The translations under genes were made by a program, and so were the position numbers. Below, piece after piece: positions 23,851 through 32,744 of a stretch of DNA of 64,000 nucleotides. Within the stretch, counting starts at the first letter, position 1. Each line of letters opens with the position of its first letter. The notes under the pieces were generated by a model. The model was not told the DNA's origin and searched no databases. It saw only the letters and a program-made list of their open reading frames with translations. This DNA is from a virus. The DNA lies in the IMG/VR virus record IMGVR_UViG_3300034073_003340, positions 1 to 64,000 of that record; one strand, written 5' to 3'.

Positions 23851-24975
23851 ATGGCCAAGATGTCAATGTGGGATCGTCACAAAAATGACGATTACTACTT
23901 TATTGATGAACAAGTTAGGGAGCAATTCAACATTGGCGGTGTTGAAGTTCTCCTACACAAATATCTTGGAATTCATGATCAGGGAGAGCAGGGGGACGCT
24001 ACTCAACCCAGCAAAGCCAAAAGCAAAAAGCAGGGTATACGTCAAATCCAAGATCTTTTCTTTCTGGAAAATAGAGATCGAGCCTACGATCCTAACGTTT
24101 ACGAGATGAGAGCCTCCTATAACGTTCAGGACACTGAATTTGATATTAGACAGTTTGGTTTATTCCTAGAGGCAGATACTCTTTATCTGGAGTTTCATAT
24201 AAATGATACTCTAGAAAAGATTGGACGTAAACTAATGTCCGGCGATGTGCTTGAGTTTCCACATATGAGAGACGATGCGCTCCTGGAAGAAGACGCACCA
24301 GCTATCAACAAATATTACGTCGTCAACGATGTAAGTCGAGCAGCCGGAGGGTGGTCCCAAGTATGGAGACCACACATCTTCAGAGTCAAATGTAAGCCTC
24401 TGACTGATAGCCAGGAATATAAAGATATCCTGGATAAGGCAGCCACTGATGCTAACGGCGATGACACTGGTTTCAACATTCGTGATCTAATAAGTGACTT
24501 CAGAGATCAAATTGAAATCAGTGATGCCATTGTGGAACAAGCAAACAATGACGTCTCTCTGAGAAATTTCGAAACTGCTCAATTCTACGTAGTACCTGGA
24601 GATGAGATGGGTAAACAATACCCATGGATTTTTGCCGGTGACGGAAAGCCTCCAAATGGAGCAGAATTAGCCGGAGCAGGCATGAGCTTTCCAGACGAAC
24701 CCAGAGACGGTGATTGGTTTTTACACCTTGGGATGGAACCCAACGTTCTCTATCAATTTGTGGGTAATCAGGAAGTAGATCAATTTGGTCAACCAATTGG
24801 AGCAGGCGGAGGTTCTTGGCATCGTAGAGAAGTAGACTTGAGGAAAAAATGGCAAGCTGCTCACCGAATTCTTCAAAGCTTCATTAACAATGATCGCACC
24901 GGTAATATTGGCGGAGACCAGGTCAAAGAAAAAGTGGCTCTGTCAAAGGCAGTAAAGCCCCGTGCGGATTTTTAA
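23851..24975 (+). CDS. 14: Neck protein gp14-like
   Basis: 374 aa; T4 gp14 has 256. The central part (RDRAYDPNVYEMRASYNVQD, FGLFLEADTLYLEFHINDTLEKIGRKLMSGDVLEFPHMRDD, then YYVVNDVSRAAGGWSQVWRPHIFRVKC) matches gp14 of T4-like phages. A CGGAGGA ribosome site precedes the ATG. Gp14 joins the neck between head and tail. The endolysin and gp15 genes follow on the same strand with 10-nt gaps, forming a small late plus-strand operon. Confidence 0.8.
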   Translation: MAKMSMWDRHKNDDYYFIDEQVREQFNIGGVEVLLHKYLGIHDQGEQGDATQPSKAKSKKQGIRQIQDLFFLENRDRAYDPNVYEMRASYNVQDTEFDIRQFGLFLEADTLYLEFHINDTLEKIGRKLMSGDVLEFPHMRDDALLEEDAPAINKYYVVNDVSRAAGGWSQVWRPHIFRVKCKPLTDSQEYKDILDKAATDANGDDTGFNIRDLISDFRDQIEISDAIVEQANNDVSLRNFETAQFYVVPGDEMGKQYPWIFAGDGKPPNGAELAGAGMSFPDEPRDGDWFLHLGMEPNVLYQFVGNQEVDQFGQPIGAGGGSWHRREVDLRKKWQAAHRILQSFINNDRTGNIGGDQVKEKVALSKAVKPRADF

Positions 24976-24985
24976 GGAGAGTGAA

Positions 24986-25426
24986 ATGAAAACAGGTTCA
25001 AAAGGAATTGAATTAATCAAAGCATTTGAAGGGTTTAAGGCAGAAGCCTATCTCTGCCCAGCCAATGTTTGGACGATCGGATATGGAACAACCTCTGGTG
25101 TAAGAAGAGGTCAGATTGTTACGATCAAAGAAGCTGAAGAACTACTTCAAAAGGATCTGGAAAAGTTTGAAAGATCTGTCAACAGTTTGGTAAAAGTAAA
25201 ACTCACACAGGATCAATTCGATGCTCTTATTTCTTTTGTCTACAACGTGGGTTCTGGTAATTTCAGAGGTTCAACCCTTTTAAGCCTACTAAACCAGGGA
25301 GACTACGCATCTGTACCATTTCAGATGGCACGATGGAACCGAGCAAACGGACGAGTTCTCGCTGGTCTGACTCGTCGTAGAAAAGCTGAAGGCGATCTAT
25401 TTAGAACTGGTAGATTCACCGCTTAA
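24986..25426 (+). CDS. Endolysin, GH24 muramidase
   Basis: 146 aa from ATG 24986 behind AAGGAGA; an upstream in-frame start inside gp14 is less likely. It cuts the peptidoglycan glycan chain at lysis. The catalytic triad follows the E-8aa-D/C-5aa-T rule: E15 in KAFEGF, C24 in AYLCPANVW and T30 in WTIGYGTT, the Cys variant known from P21-type lysozymes. NVGSGNFRGSTLL and GLTRRRKAEGDLF are further family motifs. No signal or anchor helix is present, so a holin would be needed; none was seen here. Confidence 0.93.
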   Translation: MKTGSKGIELIKAFEGFKAEAYLCPANVWTIGYGTTSGVRRGQIVTIKEAEELLQKDLEKFERSVNSLVKVKLTQDQFDALISFVYNVGSGNFRGSTLLSLLNQGDYASVPFQMARWNRANGRVLAGLTRRRKAEGDLFRTGRFTA

Positions 25427-25435
25427 GGAGTCGTC

Positions 25436-26827
25436 ATGTCGCTAGACTATTGGTATGATGGGCAGTTACGTCGTTATTGGCTTCAATTCTGCCGCATCTT
25501 TGAAGGGTTTCAGTATGAAAGTGGGGTAGGCGCCAATGGCACCAAGACCCTTCGTACCTTTCCAGTAAGTCTGGGCGGTAAGAATAGACAAGTGGGTCAT
25601 ATTCTAAGAAATGGTAGCGAAAACACGATGTTATCCACTCCCAGGATAACTTGTGAAATGACAGAAATCGTGCCTTCCAGCGAAAGACGTCAAACTCCAA
25701 ATCATGTTTCAACTGTCAACATCTTTGAAAGAGCAATTGATCCAAATACTAATCTTTACACCAATGAACTGGGAAAGACATACACCGTAGAACGATTTAT
25801 GGCGATCCCATACGATATTACGATGCGGGTCAACGTTTGGACTTCTAACGAGCAACAAAAACACCAGTTCATGGAACAAGTATTGGTCCTATTCAATCCT
25901 AGCATCGATATTCAGACTGGTGATAATCCAATCGACTGGACCAGTCTGACTATTGTTGAGTTGGATTCCATAACCTGGACGAATCGAGAATTGCCTATTG
26001 GCACAGAAGACGATATCGAAATTGCTACATTGACATTCAAAATGCCCATTTGGCTAACTCCGCCTGCTAAGATCAAGAGACAAAACATTATTCATCAGAT
26101 TATAACCAACATTGGCGAAATGAATAAAAGCTATGTTGGTGAGCAAGCCGGTGGGTATAATTTTTCTCCAAACGATCTTCACACTAGAGTCATTGTAACT
26201 CCTGGTAACCATCAGGCAAGAGCCGAGGTTCTCTTGGATTCTGCCGGTAGACCATATTGTGAAATCACTCTCTTGAGTGAAGAGGGGCTTGTCACAAAGC
26301 CAAACGGGGAGGATGTATGGGAATGGAGAGAACTGCTCACTAGATATGGACAATATCGAAAAGGCGTCAGTCAGTTTCGTCTCAAAACTACCGATGATCT
26401 CGATGATGAAGATTCTGATATCATTGGTATCTTTGACTTCCACCCAACCGAAGCCAATAAGATTCTCTGGACACCAGATCCTGAGACCTTACCAGTTAAT
26501 ACCCTACAGACCATAAATGGTATGATAAGTCCAAACGCAGGTCATGCGCCCGGTCGCGGATTACCAGACGCAGAAGAAGGCCAGCGATATCTACTAGCCG
26601 ATGACTTAGATGCTGTCCCAGAATGGACAAATCTAAAGGCTTCTGCCAATGATATTATAGAATTTGATGGGACAGAATGGAAGGTTTCTTTTGACGCATC
26701 AGTTAATACTGATATCAAAGTAGTTCTAAACGGTAGATCAGGAAAGCAACTTCGCTGGACGGGGGAAATTTGGGTTGATGCTATATCAGCCGACTATAAT
26801 CCCGGATACTGGAGAATCTTTCTGTGA
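25436..26827 (+). CDS. 15: Tail sheath terminator gp15-like
   Basis: 463 aa; T4 gp15 has 272. The N-terminal 250 residues match the T4 layout: YWYDGQLRRYWLQFCRIFEGFQ, RTFPVSLGGKNRQVGHI, then IPYDITMRVNVWTSNEQQKHQFMEQVLVLFNPSIDIQ and LTFKMPIWLTPP. Gp15 caps the tail and binds the neck. The C-terminal 210 residues are extra; the last 70 (LKASANDIIEFDGTEWKVSF...GEIWVDAISADYNPGYWRIFL) resemble the small W-rich modules in the sheath insert. AAGGAGTCGTC precedes the ATG. Confidence 0.82.
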   Translation: MSLDYWYDGQLRRYWLQFCRIFEGFQYESGVGANGTKTLRTFPVSLGGKNRQVGHILRNGSENTMLSTPRITCEMTEIVPSSERRQTPNHVSTVNIFERAIDPNTNLYTNELGKTYTVERFMAIPYDITMRVNVWTSNEQQKHQFMEQVLVLFNPSIDIQTGDNPIDWTSLTIVELDSITWTNRELPIGTEDDIEIATLTFKMPIWLTPPAKIKRQNIIHQIITNIGEMNKSYVGEQAGGYNFSPNDLHTRVIVTPGNHQARAEVLLDSAGRPYCEITLLSEEGLVTKPNGEDVWEWRELLTRYGQYRKGVSQFRLKTTDDLDDEDSDIIGIFDFHPTEANKILWTPDPETLPVNTLQTINGMISPNAGHAPGRGLPDAEEGQRYLLADDLDAVPEWTNLKASANDIIEFDGTEWKVSFDASVNTDIKVVLNGRSGKQLRWTGEIWVDAISADYNPGYWRIFL

Positions 26828-26831
26828 CGGC

Positions 26832-26923
26832 ATAGAAGCCCGTGCGGCACATTGTGAACACCTAGCCGGACGTAACCAGTAGACTGGTCAAATATCCGGT
26901 GTAACGTTCTTGCGGGCTTCTAT
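26832..26923. terminator. Long inverted repeat between convergent genes
   Basis: ATAGAAGCCCG (26832-26842) is exactly inverted as CGGGCTTCTAT (26913-26923), an 11-bp pair across a 70-nt loop between gp15 and the minus-strand gene, partly inside the latter's 3' end. It could end transcription from both sides, but there is no T-tract. Confidence 0.3.
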
Positions 26924-27112
26924 CTGCTCCACAAACCATTGCGTTGAATGCTCTGCTGAGCAAAAGTCTACTCTTACTTCAGTGTATTCACAGATATCAG
27001 GATTGGCCCAATATATACCACGGCCATACTCGTCTTTGACGTAGCTGGGATCAGAAACCGGCTTACCACAAACCTTACACCTGGACACAAGAGAATTCAT
27101 CAAATCAAACAT
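26888..27112 (-). CDS. Small zinc-finger-like protein, 74 aa
   Basis: CKVCGKPV (about 12-19) and a later DICEY...VDFCSAEH supply four Cys and one His that could bind zinc. GGAG precedes ATG 27112. It is divergent from the unknown genes to its right. The role is unknown. Confidence 0.6.
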   Translation of the reverse strand: MFDLMNSLVSRCKVCGKPVSDPSYVKDEYGRGIYWANPDICEYTEVRVDFCSAEHSTQWFVEQIEARKNVTPDI

Positions 27113-27166
27113 ATTGACTCCGTTCGTGCGAACTCATTACTGGTGTCGCAAAGAAAGGTCAAGGAT

Positions 27167-27556
27167 ATGCGCGAAACTATCAGCAGAAAACTTCTTATAC
27201 GATATCAGGACGATGACGGCGAATATGTGTTCTTGTCTGGTTTTGAGAACGGTAAACGCGGGGAAATGGCTGTTTTTGAAGGCTTTTCAATTGAAGATGC
27301 TAGAAATCTCGAAGGGCTCTGCGACGATGTAGTTCTAGAAGTTTTTGAGGCTTTTCAAAAAGCCAATAGACTCAAAAGCTGCGAATTTGTGAGAATCACC
27401 ACATCCGAAATTATAGATGATTTCCTAGAAGGCGATGAACGTCTGCGTGAAGTTCGACAGATGGCCGCAATATCAAAGCTCACTGAGAGTGAAATCAAGG
27501 CTCTGGATTTGACCAATATCGCGGTCTATATCAAAACCAAGTATCATAACACATGA
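27167..27556 (+). CDS. Paralogous small protein A, 129 aa
   Basis: Start at ATG 27167 (MRETISRKLLIRYQDDDG) behind AAGG. Its C-terminus (KLTESEIKALDLTNIAVYIKTKYHNT) is clearly related to that of the next gene. The N-terminal two thirds contain LEGLCDDVVLEVFEAFQ, comparable to LEGMSSDEVLDLFYQIK in the neighbour. Its stop overlaps the next start (ATGA). A TTGACT hexamer upstream (27114) suggests an accessory-type promoter. No known family. Confidence 0.65.
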   Translation: MRETISRKLLIRYQDDDGEYVFLSGFENGKRGEMAVFEGFSIEDARNLEGLCDDVVLEVFEAFQKANRLKSCEFVRITTSEIIDDFLEGDERLREVRQMAAISKLTESEIKALDLTNIAVYIKTKYHNT

Positions 27557-27987
27557 AAACTTTCATAGAAAAAAGAAGAGTCATTCTCATCAAAACCCTT
27601 TGGGAAATTGGCGAGTTCGCTCCAAACGAATGCTATTTCTACGAGAGACCTCGAGGAATGAGCGACAACAAGGGAAAATCTTTGGCTGGCCATGCCCGAT
27701 GGGCTGGGGTGAATGATATAAGAGATGCTACCAATTTAGAAGGCATGAGCTCTGACGAGGTCCTGGATCTTTTTTACCAGATAAAAGATTTGCTAGACGA
27801 CGGTGATACCATAGAAATAATAGATCTCGTTCTTACAATGAGCCATACGCCAGTTTCATTTGATCCCGATTTGGAAAAAGAATTCCTACGCGAAAAAGCT
27901 TTGAAAAAGCTCACACTGGATGAAATAGCAGCTCTCGGAGTAACCAATCTCGCCGTCTATTCAAAGGTAAAAAACCATAATACTTGA
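27553..27987 (+). CDS. Paralogous small protein B, 144 aa
   Basis: Tandem relative of the preceding gene, sharing NLEGM-type and KLTLDEIAALGVTNLAVYSK-type segments in the same order. The middle has a different loop (CYFYERPRGMSDNKG). A third, more distant relative may be at 35406-35912 (VLEKLNKEEKRLLKVDHWDVYNKL). Translationally coupled to protein A. Function unknown. Confidence 0.65.
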   Translation: MKTFIEKRRVILIKTLWEIGEFAPNECYFYERPRGMSDNKGKSLAGHARWAGVNDIRDATNLEGMSSDEVLDLFYQIKDLLDDGDTIEIIDLVLTMSHTPVSFDPDLEKEFLREKALKKLTLDEIAALGVTNLAVYSKVKNHNT

Positions 27988-28029
27988 CTCCTGAGCACAA
28001 TCTGTTAGATCAAAAATCGAGGAGAATTT

Positions 28030-28674
28030 ATGACTACCAGGAAAGTCTACAAGGTAAAGGATTTATCAACTGGTCTCTATATGGGAAAAGGCGGGGGTTG
28101 GGATAAAAAAGGCAAAACCTGGGAGTCAATCGGTCAGCTCAAACTTACTTTGGGAAATTGCGGCTGGTGGTCTAGAAGCAATGAAAAAATGAATGACAAT
28201 GATCTTCCCAATTCTGATATAAAGATCATCGAGATTGTCATTGTTGAAGACGAAAACAATATGACTGATCTGGCTGAAATTGTTGCTCGCCAGAGGCGCT
28301 ATATCAAACTTGAAGAGAAATTCGGCAGCTCGTTCAGAGAGCTAGTAGAGAGGATCGAGGCACAAGGCCAGGTCAATCAGTTCCAGTGGGTTATGATTGT
28401 TGAATCAAGCTACGACTATAACAACAAAGCCCACAAAGGCGATATCGTGGAAATGCTTGATATGATTAAGCATTTGAAACTCAAACAAAACAAAGACTAC
28501 AAGAAGGCCTCAAGCTATTTCAACCAGCAAGCCGCTATAGCATTTGCTAGCAAGCAGGTTGCCATGCAGGTGAGGCTAGGAATGAAGGCAAGAGTCCAAG
28601 GTGTGGATATCAAGGATTTTGTTGAAACAAATCTTGACGAATCGGAAAAACCCCTGCTAAATAGTAGCACATAA
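28030..28674 (+). CDS. Unknown protein with duplicated N-terminal domain, 214 aa
   Basis: GAGGAG precedes ATG 28030. The N-terminal 75 residues (VYKVKDLSTGLYMGKGGGWDKKGKTW...DLPNSDIKIIEIVIVE) recur in the gene at 37329-37910 (LFKVRDKVTGKFWNG...DDQGKTW...SLPDSWEIVTVELVE). The C-terminal part is helical and Lys-rich and differs. No catalytic residues stand out. Confidence 0.65.
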   Translation: MTTRKVYKVKDLSTGLYMGKGGGWDKKGKTWESIGQLKLTLGNCGWWSRSNEKMNDNDLPNSDIKIIEIVIVEDENNMTDLAEIVARQRRYIKLEEKFGSSFRELVERIEAQGQVNQFQWVMIVESSYDYNNKAHKGDIVEMLDMIKHLKLKQNKDYKKASSYFNQQAAIAFASKQVAMQVRLGMKARVQGVDIKDFVETNLDESEKPLLNSST

Positions 28675-28739
28675 GGAGATGCGAATCCATACGGGGTTGC
28701 GCACACTTATAAACATAGCCTATCGAAAGGTAAGGTAAC

Positions 28740-29735
28740 ATGACACTGAAATCACAAATTCTCGATCTGTCGCGTCAGAATAACATTGGCGCACTTTCCC
28801 CATTCATCGATAAGCTGTTTGATGAACAGATTGAACGGGGACTTTTCCCCACTACGTCTGATCTCGCAGCGACCAAGGACGCCATCATCAAGTTTCTTGA
28901 AGACTATCGTGAGCAGACCGGTCGACAGACGGTAGTCCTGGGGATGAGTGGCGGTGTAGACTCGGCACTGACTGCCGCACTTTTCAAAAGCGCAGGCTGG
29001 CGCGTTATTGGCGTTACCATGCCAATCCATCAGAACCCCGAGGAAACCGCCCGAGGCAAGGAAGCTTGTGAGGCTCTCGGTATTGAAGCTCGTCATATCG
29101 ATCTTTCCGATCTGTATGATGTCACCCTGAAGCACGAAGCCGTTCTGGACCCTGAGCTCAATGGTCCGATTATGGAAACCTTTGGTAACGAATTGCGTGT
29201 GGCAATTCGCAAGGGTAATATCCGGGCGCGCCTTCGCATGGTCACCCTCTACAACCTTGCTGCCAAGGAAGGCGGCATCGTGGCTTCAACTGATAACTTC
29301 AGTGAACTCGGAGCCGGTTTCTGGACGCTACACGGCGACGTGGGCGATGTTTCACCCATCCAGGCGCTGCTGAAAAGCTGGGAGGTACCATACATCTCGA
29401 GCATTGCTGGTGTTCCTGAAAGCACCTATCGCGCGACGCCAACCGACGGACTCGGCATCAGCAATGGTGACGAAGCTCAGCTAGGAGCCAGCTACCTCGA
29501 GTGGGATATCATGGTAAACGCCATGATGACGCTGGATCTGCATTCTCTGAAGAAGTTCATTGAAGCCAGCCAGGACGAACGAGCCATGGTGGTATTTTCA
29601 GCGGTTAGCCAGCGACTTGGTAGCAGCTGGTTCAAGCGTATGAACCCGGTCAATACCAAGCATCCCCTATTCCCTGACCGTTATGAGCAGCTTGCTGGCT
29701 TGGATCAAGAATTCCAGCCCAAGGTGGTCCTCTAA
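28740..29735 (+). CDS. nadE: NAD synthetase, NadE type
   Basis: 331 aa. It turns nicotinate adenine dinucleotide, ATP and ammonia into NAD. The PP-loop is S70-G-G-V-D-S75 within VVLGMSGGVDSALTAALF. GVTMPIHQN, NIRARLRMVTLYNLA, VASTDNFSELGAGFWTLHGDVGDVSPI and the C-terminal LGISNGDEAQLG follow the family order. No glutaminase domain is attached, so it should use free ammonia. Codon use seems more GC-rich than neighbours, suggesting acquisition. It is the last step of the NAD pathway encoded by this island and begins the gene run to 34181. Confidence 0.93.
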   Translation: MTLKSQILDLSRQNNIGALSPFIDKLFDEQIERGLFPTTSDLAATKDAIIKFLEDYREQTGRQTVVLGMSGGVDSALTAALFKSAGWRVIGVTMPIHQNPEETARGKEACEALGIEARHIDLSDLYDVTLKHEAVLDPELNGPIMETFGNELRVAIRKGNIRARLRMVTLYNLAAKEGGIVASTDNFSELGAGFWTLHGDVGDVSPIQALLKSWEVPYISSIAGVPESTYRATPTDGLGISNGDEAQLGASYLEWDIMVNAMMTLDLHSLKKFIEASQDERAMVVFSAVSQRLGSSWFKRMNPVNTKHPLFPDRYEQLAGLDQEFQPKVVL

Positions 29736-29747
29736 ACACAATCTGGT

Positions 29748-29775
29748 TGCGATAGCGCGAAAACGTGCTATCGCA
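29748..29775 (+). promoter_or_regulatory. Intergenic hairpin between nadE and pncB
   Basis: TGCGATAGC pairs with GCTATCGCA (9 bp, 10-nt loop). No T-tract follows, so it looks like an attenuator or mRNA-stability element and not a full terminator. Confidence 0.4.
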
Positions 29776-29802
29776 CCATTTGTAACTGAATAGGAGGATC
29801 AT

Positions 29803-31116
29803 ATGGTCGATCTCGCAACTCGCGCCCACAATCACAACTGGCGCATGGATCCCATTATCAGGTCCCTATTGGACACTGATTTTTACAAGCTTATGATGGG
29901 CCAGTTCATTTTTGAACGTCATCCCAATCATATCATCACTTTTGGTCTCAAGAATCGAACCAAGACCTTTGTTCTTGCTGATCACATCAACATCAATGAT
30001 CTAACTGAGCAGCTTGATCATGTGAGATCTCTTCGATTCACTCCTCAGGAGTTGATCTGGCTCCAGGGCAATACATTCTATGGTCAAGAAAGAATCTTCA
30101 AGCCCGCATATATCAATTTCCTACGGACTTTGAAACTTCCTCCATATAGCATCGGGTTCAACGAGGATGGAGATTACTCCATCACCTTTACTGGGACTTG
30201 GGCCGAAGTGACCTTCTGGGAGATTTATTGTCTCTCAATTGTAAGCGAGCTCAAGACTCGTGCCGCACTTCGGACGCTCAGCAAGTTTGAACTTGATATT
30301 CTCTATTCAAATGCCAAGTCTAAGCTTTGGAAGAATTTGAAGAGGATTCGCAAAGCGGAAGTTCGTGGTCTATCGGATATGGGAACGCGTCGTAGACATA
30401 GTTTCCTCTATCAGGAATGGGCGGTGCTCGCTGCGGCTGAAGCCTTGGACCAAGGGTTTGCTGGAACCAGCAACGCATATCTTGCTATGAAGTATGGCTT
30501 TGAAGCTATCGGAACTAATGCTCATGAGATGCCCATGGTATTAGCTGCTATCAAAGCAAGTCAGGGCGGCACCGATGAAGAAATCCGCCAAACCCAGTAT
30601 GATTTTCTACAGGGATGGCAGAATGGATACTCCGGAAACGTGTTGGTGGCTTTGCCTGATACTTTTGGAACAACACAGTTTCTCAGGGACGCACCACAGT
30701 ATCTAAGCAATTGGCGTGGATTCCGTCCTGATAGCAAAAAGCCAGACGAGGCAACTGAAGAGCTTATTGCTTTTTGGAAGCGTATGGGTGTTGATCCTTT
30801 GAAGAAGCTGGTTCTTTATAGTGACGGACTGGATGTGGATGAAATTATTCGCATTTGGAATAAGTGGAACGGTATCGTCCAAATTGGTTTTGGATGGGGG
30901 ACCAACCTGACCAATGACTTCAGGGATTGTCACCCGCGCGGGGAAACTACGCTGGATCCACTATCACTGGTTTGTAAGGTAATTGAAGCCAATGGTCATC
31001 CGGCGGTCAAGCTGTCTGACAATTACTCTAAGGCCACTGGTGATAAGGCCGAAGTAGATCGCTATCGTAGAATTTTCGGTAGCGAAGGAATGAGCAACAT
31101 TGGAGTTGTGGTATAA
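29803..31116 (+). CDS. pncB: Nicotinate phosphoribosyltransferase, PncB type
   Basis: 437 aa, the usual size. It joins nicotinate and PRPP to give nicotinate mononucleotide. SLLDTDFYKLMMGQFI at about 21-36, then FSIV-type core and LSDMGTRRRHSFLYQEWAVL with the His that is phosphorylated in this family, then GTSNAYLAMKYGFEAIGTNAHEMPM. The DMGTRRRH and GTNAHE motifs favour PncB over the nicotinamide enzyme NadV. AGGAGG precedes ATG 29803. The stop overlaps the next start (TAATG), showing a tight operon. A nicotinamidase is encoded 2.5 kb downstream. Confidence 0.9.
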   Translation: MVDLATRAHNHNWRMDPIIRSLLDTDFYKLMMGQFIFERHPNHIITFGLKNRTKTFVLADHININDLTEQLDHVRSLRFTPQELIWLQGNTFYGQERIFKPAYINFLRTLKLPPYSIGFNEDGDYSITFTGTWAEVTFWEIYCLSIVSELKTRAALRTLSKFELDILYSNAKSKLWKNLKRIRKAEVRGLSDMGTRRRHSFLYQEWAVLAAAEALDQGFAGTSNAYLAMKYGFEAIGTNAHEMPMVLAAIKASQGGTDEEIRQTQYDFLQGWQNGYSGNVLVALPDTFGTTQFLRDAPQYLSNWRGFRPDSKKPDEATEELIAFWKRMGVDPLKKLVLYSDGLDVDEIIRIWNKWNGIVQIGFGWGTNLTNDFRDCHPRGETTLDPLSLVCKVIEANGHPAVKLSDNYSKATGDKAEVDRYRRIFGSEGMSNIGVVV

Positions 31117-31457
31117 TGACAGCCAATCCTAGATATGCTTGTACCACCCCTGGTTGTGGTATGAAAAATACCCGCAAGCAACTTAGGATCAATAATGGCA
31201 TTTGTCCACATTGTAAGACCGCGATGTCTCATAAGGATTGGATGGGACAACATACTGCCACAATAGCGCAAGTTCTTTCTCTTCCCAAAGCTGATGAAAT
31301 CAGCGTAGGAGACATTGCGGAAATCGTCGGTATCAGTCGGGTTGATTTGATCAATTTGGCTGTCCAGGAAAAGATTAGGGTTTGGACTTCTGACCCAAAT
31401 AATATAGAAGCTGCTGTGAAGCAGGATTTAATGCTCGCAAAGCTCTATAGGAGATAA
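31116..31457 (+). CDS. Zinc-ribbon and helix-turn-helix-like protein, 113 aa
   Basis: Cys pairs in ACTTPGCGM and GICPHCKTAM make a four-Cys zinc ribbon in the first 40 residues; the C-terminal half (EISVGDIAEIVGISRVDLINLAVQEKIRVW) looks like a helix-turn-helix. It is embedded in the NAD operon, overlapping pncB by one base, so it may regulate or assist this module. Function unknown. Confidence 0.65.
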   Translation: MTANPRYACTTPGCGMKNTRKQLRINNGICPHCKTAMSHKDWMGQHTATIAQVLSLPKADEISVGDIAEIVGISRVDLINLAVQEKIRVWTSDPNNIEAAVKQDLMLAKLYRR

Positions 31458-31461
31458 AGAT

Positions 31462-32139
31462 ATGGCTTATTGTTATCCGTTTCGCATGGCAAGTGGCACA
31501 GCCACTATGCTGCCAATTGATGCTAAGAATCAAAGGGTTCTTCTTGGGGTTCGTTCTAAGAACGCTTGGGTATATCCTGGAAAGCTCAGCCTCGCAGGTG
31601 GCTTTATGGAAGCTCGCTTTGTTGAGGAGCAGGATCACGATCTGATGAAGCAGGCCCGGCAGTTTGTTATGAATCTCCTGGGGTGGAAGTTGGTCGCAGA
31701 CGAATACGCCGAGGGTGAAAATCTCGAAGAATGCGCGATTCGTGAACTGGAAGAAGAAATGGGCATCAAAGTTGATATTGATCAGCTCAAGATGTTCTCG
31801 GTGCGATCAAACTGTCGCACCGATACTCGTGCCCATGTGATCAATGCCTGTTACTACTTTGAGATGACTGACGAGCAAATCAAAGCTGCTACGGCCGGTG
31901 ACGATCTCGATTTTCTGGTCTGGCACTACATGGCCGACTTTGATATTGAGATTCCATATCAGGCACTGGAAGCCAAATATGATATGGCGTTCAACCACTT
32001 CGAGGTCATGATTCAGGGAATCGCAGCTTGGCGCAAGGAACAGCGATACAAGAACCTCGAAGCCGAGGTCGCTAGACTGCGCGAGCAGGTTAGCAACCTT
32101 AGCTGGGGAATGGCTGGCGATCGCCAGGGAGGCGTATAA
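31462..32139 (+). CDS. Nudix hydrolase with interrupted Nudix box
   Basis: 225 aa. Nudix enzymes cleave nucleoside diphosphates such as ADP-ribose or NADH. The box is present but split: AGGFMEA is followed by about 30 extra residues before EGENLEECAIRELEEEMGI, which holds the REUxEExGU core. VLLGVRSKNAWVYPGKLSLAG precedes it. The C-terminus ends in a short coiled coil (EAEVARLREQVSNL). Position between pncB and the adenylyltransferase suggests NAD-related substrates. Its stop overlaps the next start. Confidence 0.82.
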   Translation: MAYCYPFRMASGTATMLPIDAKNQRVLLGVRSKNAWVYPGKLSLAGGFMEARFVEEQDHDLMKQARQFVMNLLGWKLVADEYAEGENLEECAIRELEEEMGIKVDIDQLKMFSVRSNCRTDTRAHVINACYYFEMTDEQIKAATAGDDLDFLVWHYMADFDIEIPYQALEAKYDMAFNHFEVMIQGIAAWRKEQRYKNLEAEVARLREQVSNLSWGMAGDRQGGV

Positions 32140-32744
32140 TGGCAAAAAGAACCGCACTAGCAGCAATGCGAACTATGCCTCTACATAAGGGGCATACTAT
32201 GATTGCCCAGCAGATGGTTGACAACTATGACACGGTGATCATTTGTAATGGTTCGGCAGACAAACCGATCACAATTCAGAATCCATTTCCTGTACAGGTT
32301 CGTATGGAGATGTGGAAGAGAGTGTTTGGTGATCGTATCAAGCTGGTTCCAGTATCTGATCTTGGAGCCACCCGTGACACCAACGAGTGGTGCGACTATC
32401 TTTTGAGCAAAATCAAGGGTCTTGGTTTGCCTGATCCCACCGATTACTGGACTGGTTCACCGGCAGATGCTATTTGGTATCGGGGTCGATTCTTCAATAA
32501 GGAGTGTGGCTCACCGGCTGATGATAATACCGATGAGTTCATCCAGCGATACATGCCAAATGGGGTCTTCCGTCAGCTTCATATGGTCGAGCGGACTGGA
32601 AACTATATTCCCAGCGCCACTGAACTGCGCCAGTTCATGGTTACCAGAGATGACGGTTGGAAACGCTGGGTTCCAGCTGTAATACATGATCTAGTCGAGG
32701 AGCATTTTCCCGAAGAGTTCAAAGTGGGACACGGAGACAAATAA
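32139..32744 (+). CDS. Nicotinamide/nicotinate mononucleotide adenylyltransferase
   Basis: 201 aa. It adds AMP from ATP to NMN or NaMN. The HxGH motif is in AMRTMPLHKGHTMIAQQMV and the second signature (ISxTxxR) appears as IPSATELRQFM near residue 155. TVIICNGSADKPITIQNPF is the expected strand-loop. Whether it prefers NaMN (needed for the PncB-NadE route) or NMN cannot be read from the sequence. Overlaps the Nudix gene and the next gene by one base each. Confidence 0.85.
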   Translation: MAKRTALAAMRTMPLHKGHTMIAQQMVDNYDTVIICNGSADKPITIQNPFPVQVRMEMWKRVFGDRIKLVPVSDLGATRDTNEWCDYLLSKIKGLGLPDPTDYWTGSPADAIWYRGRFFNKECGSPADDNTDEFIQRYMPNGVFRQLHMVERTGNYIPSATELRQFMVTRDDGWKRWVPAVIHDLVEEHFPEEFKVGHGDK

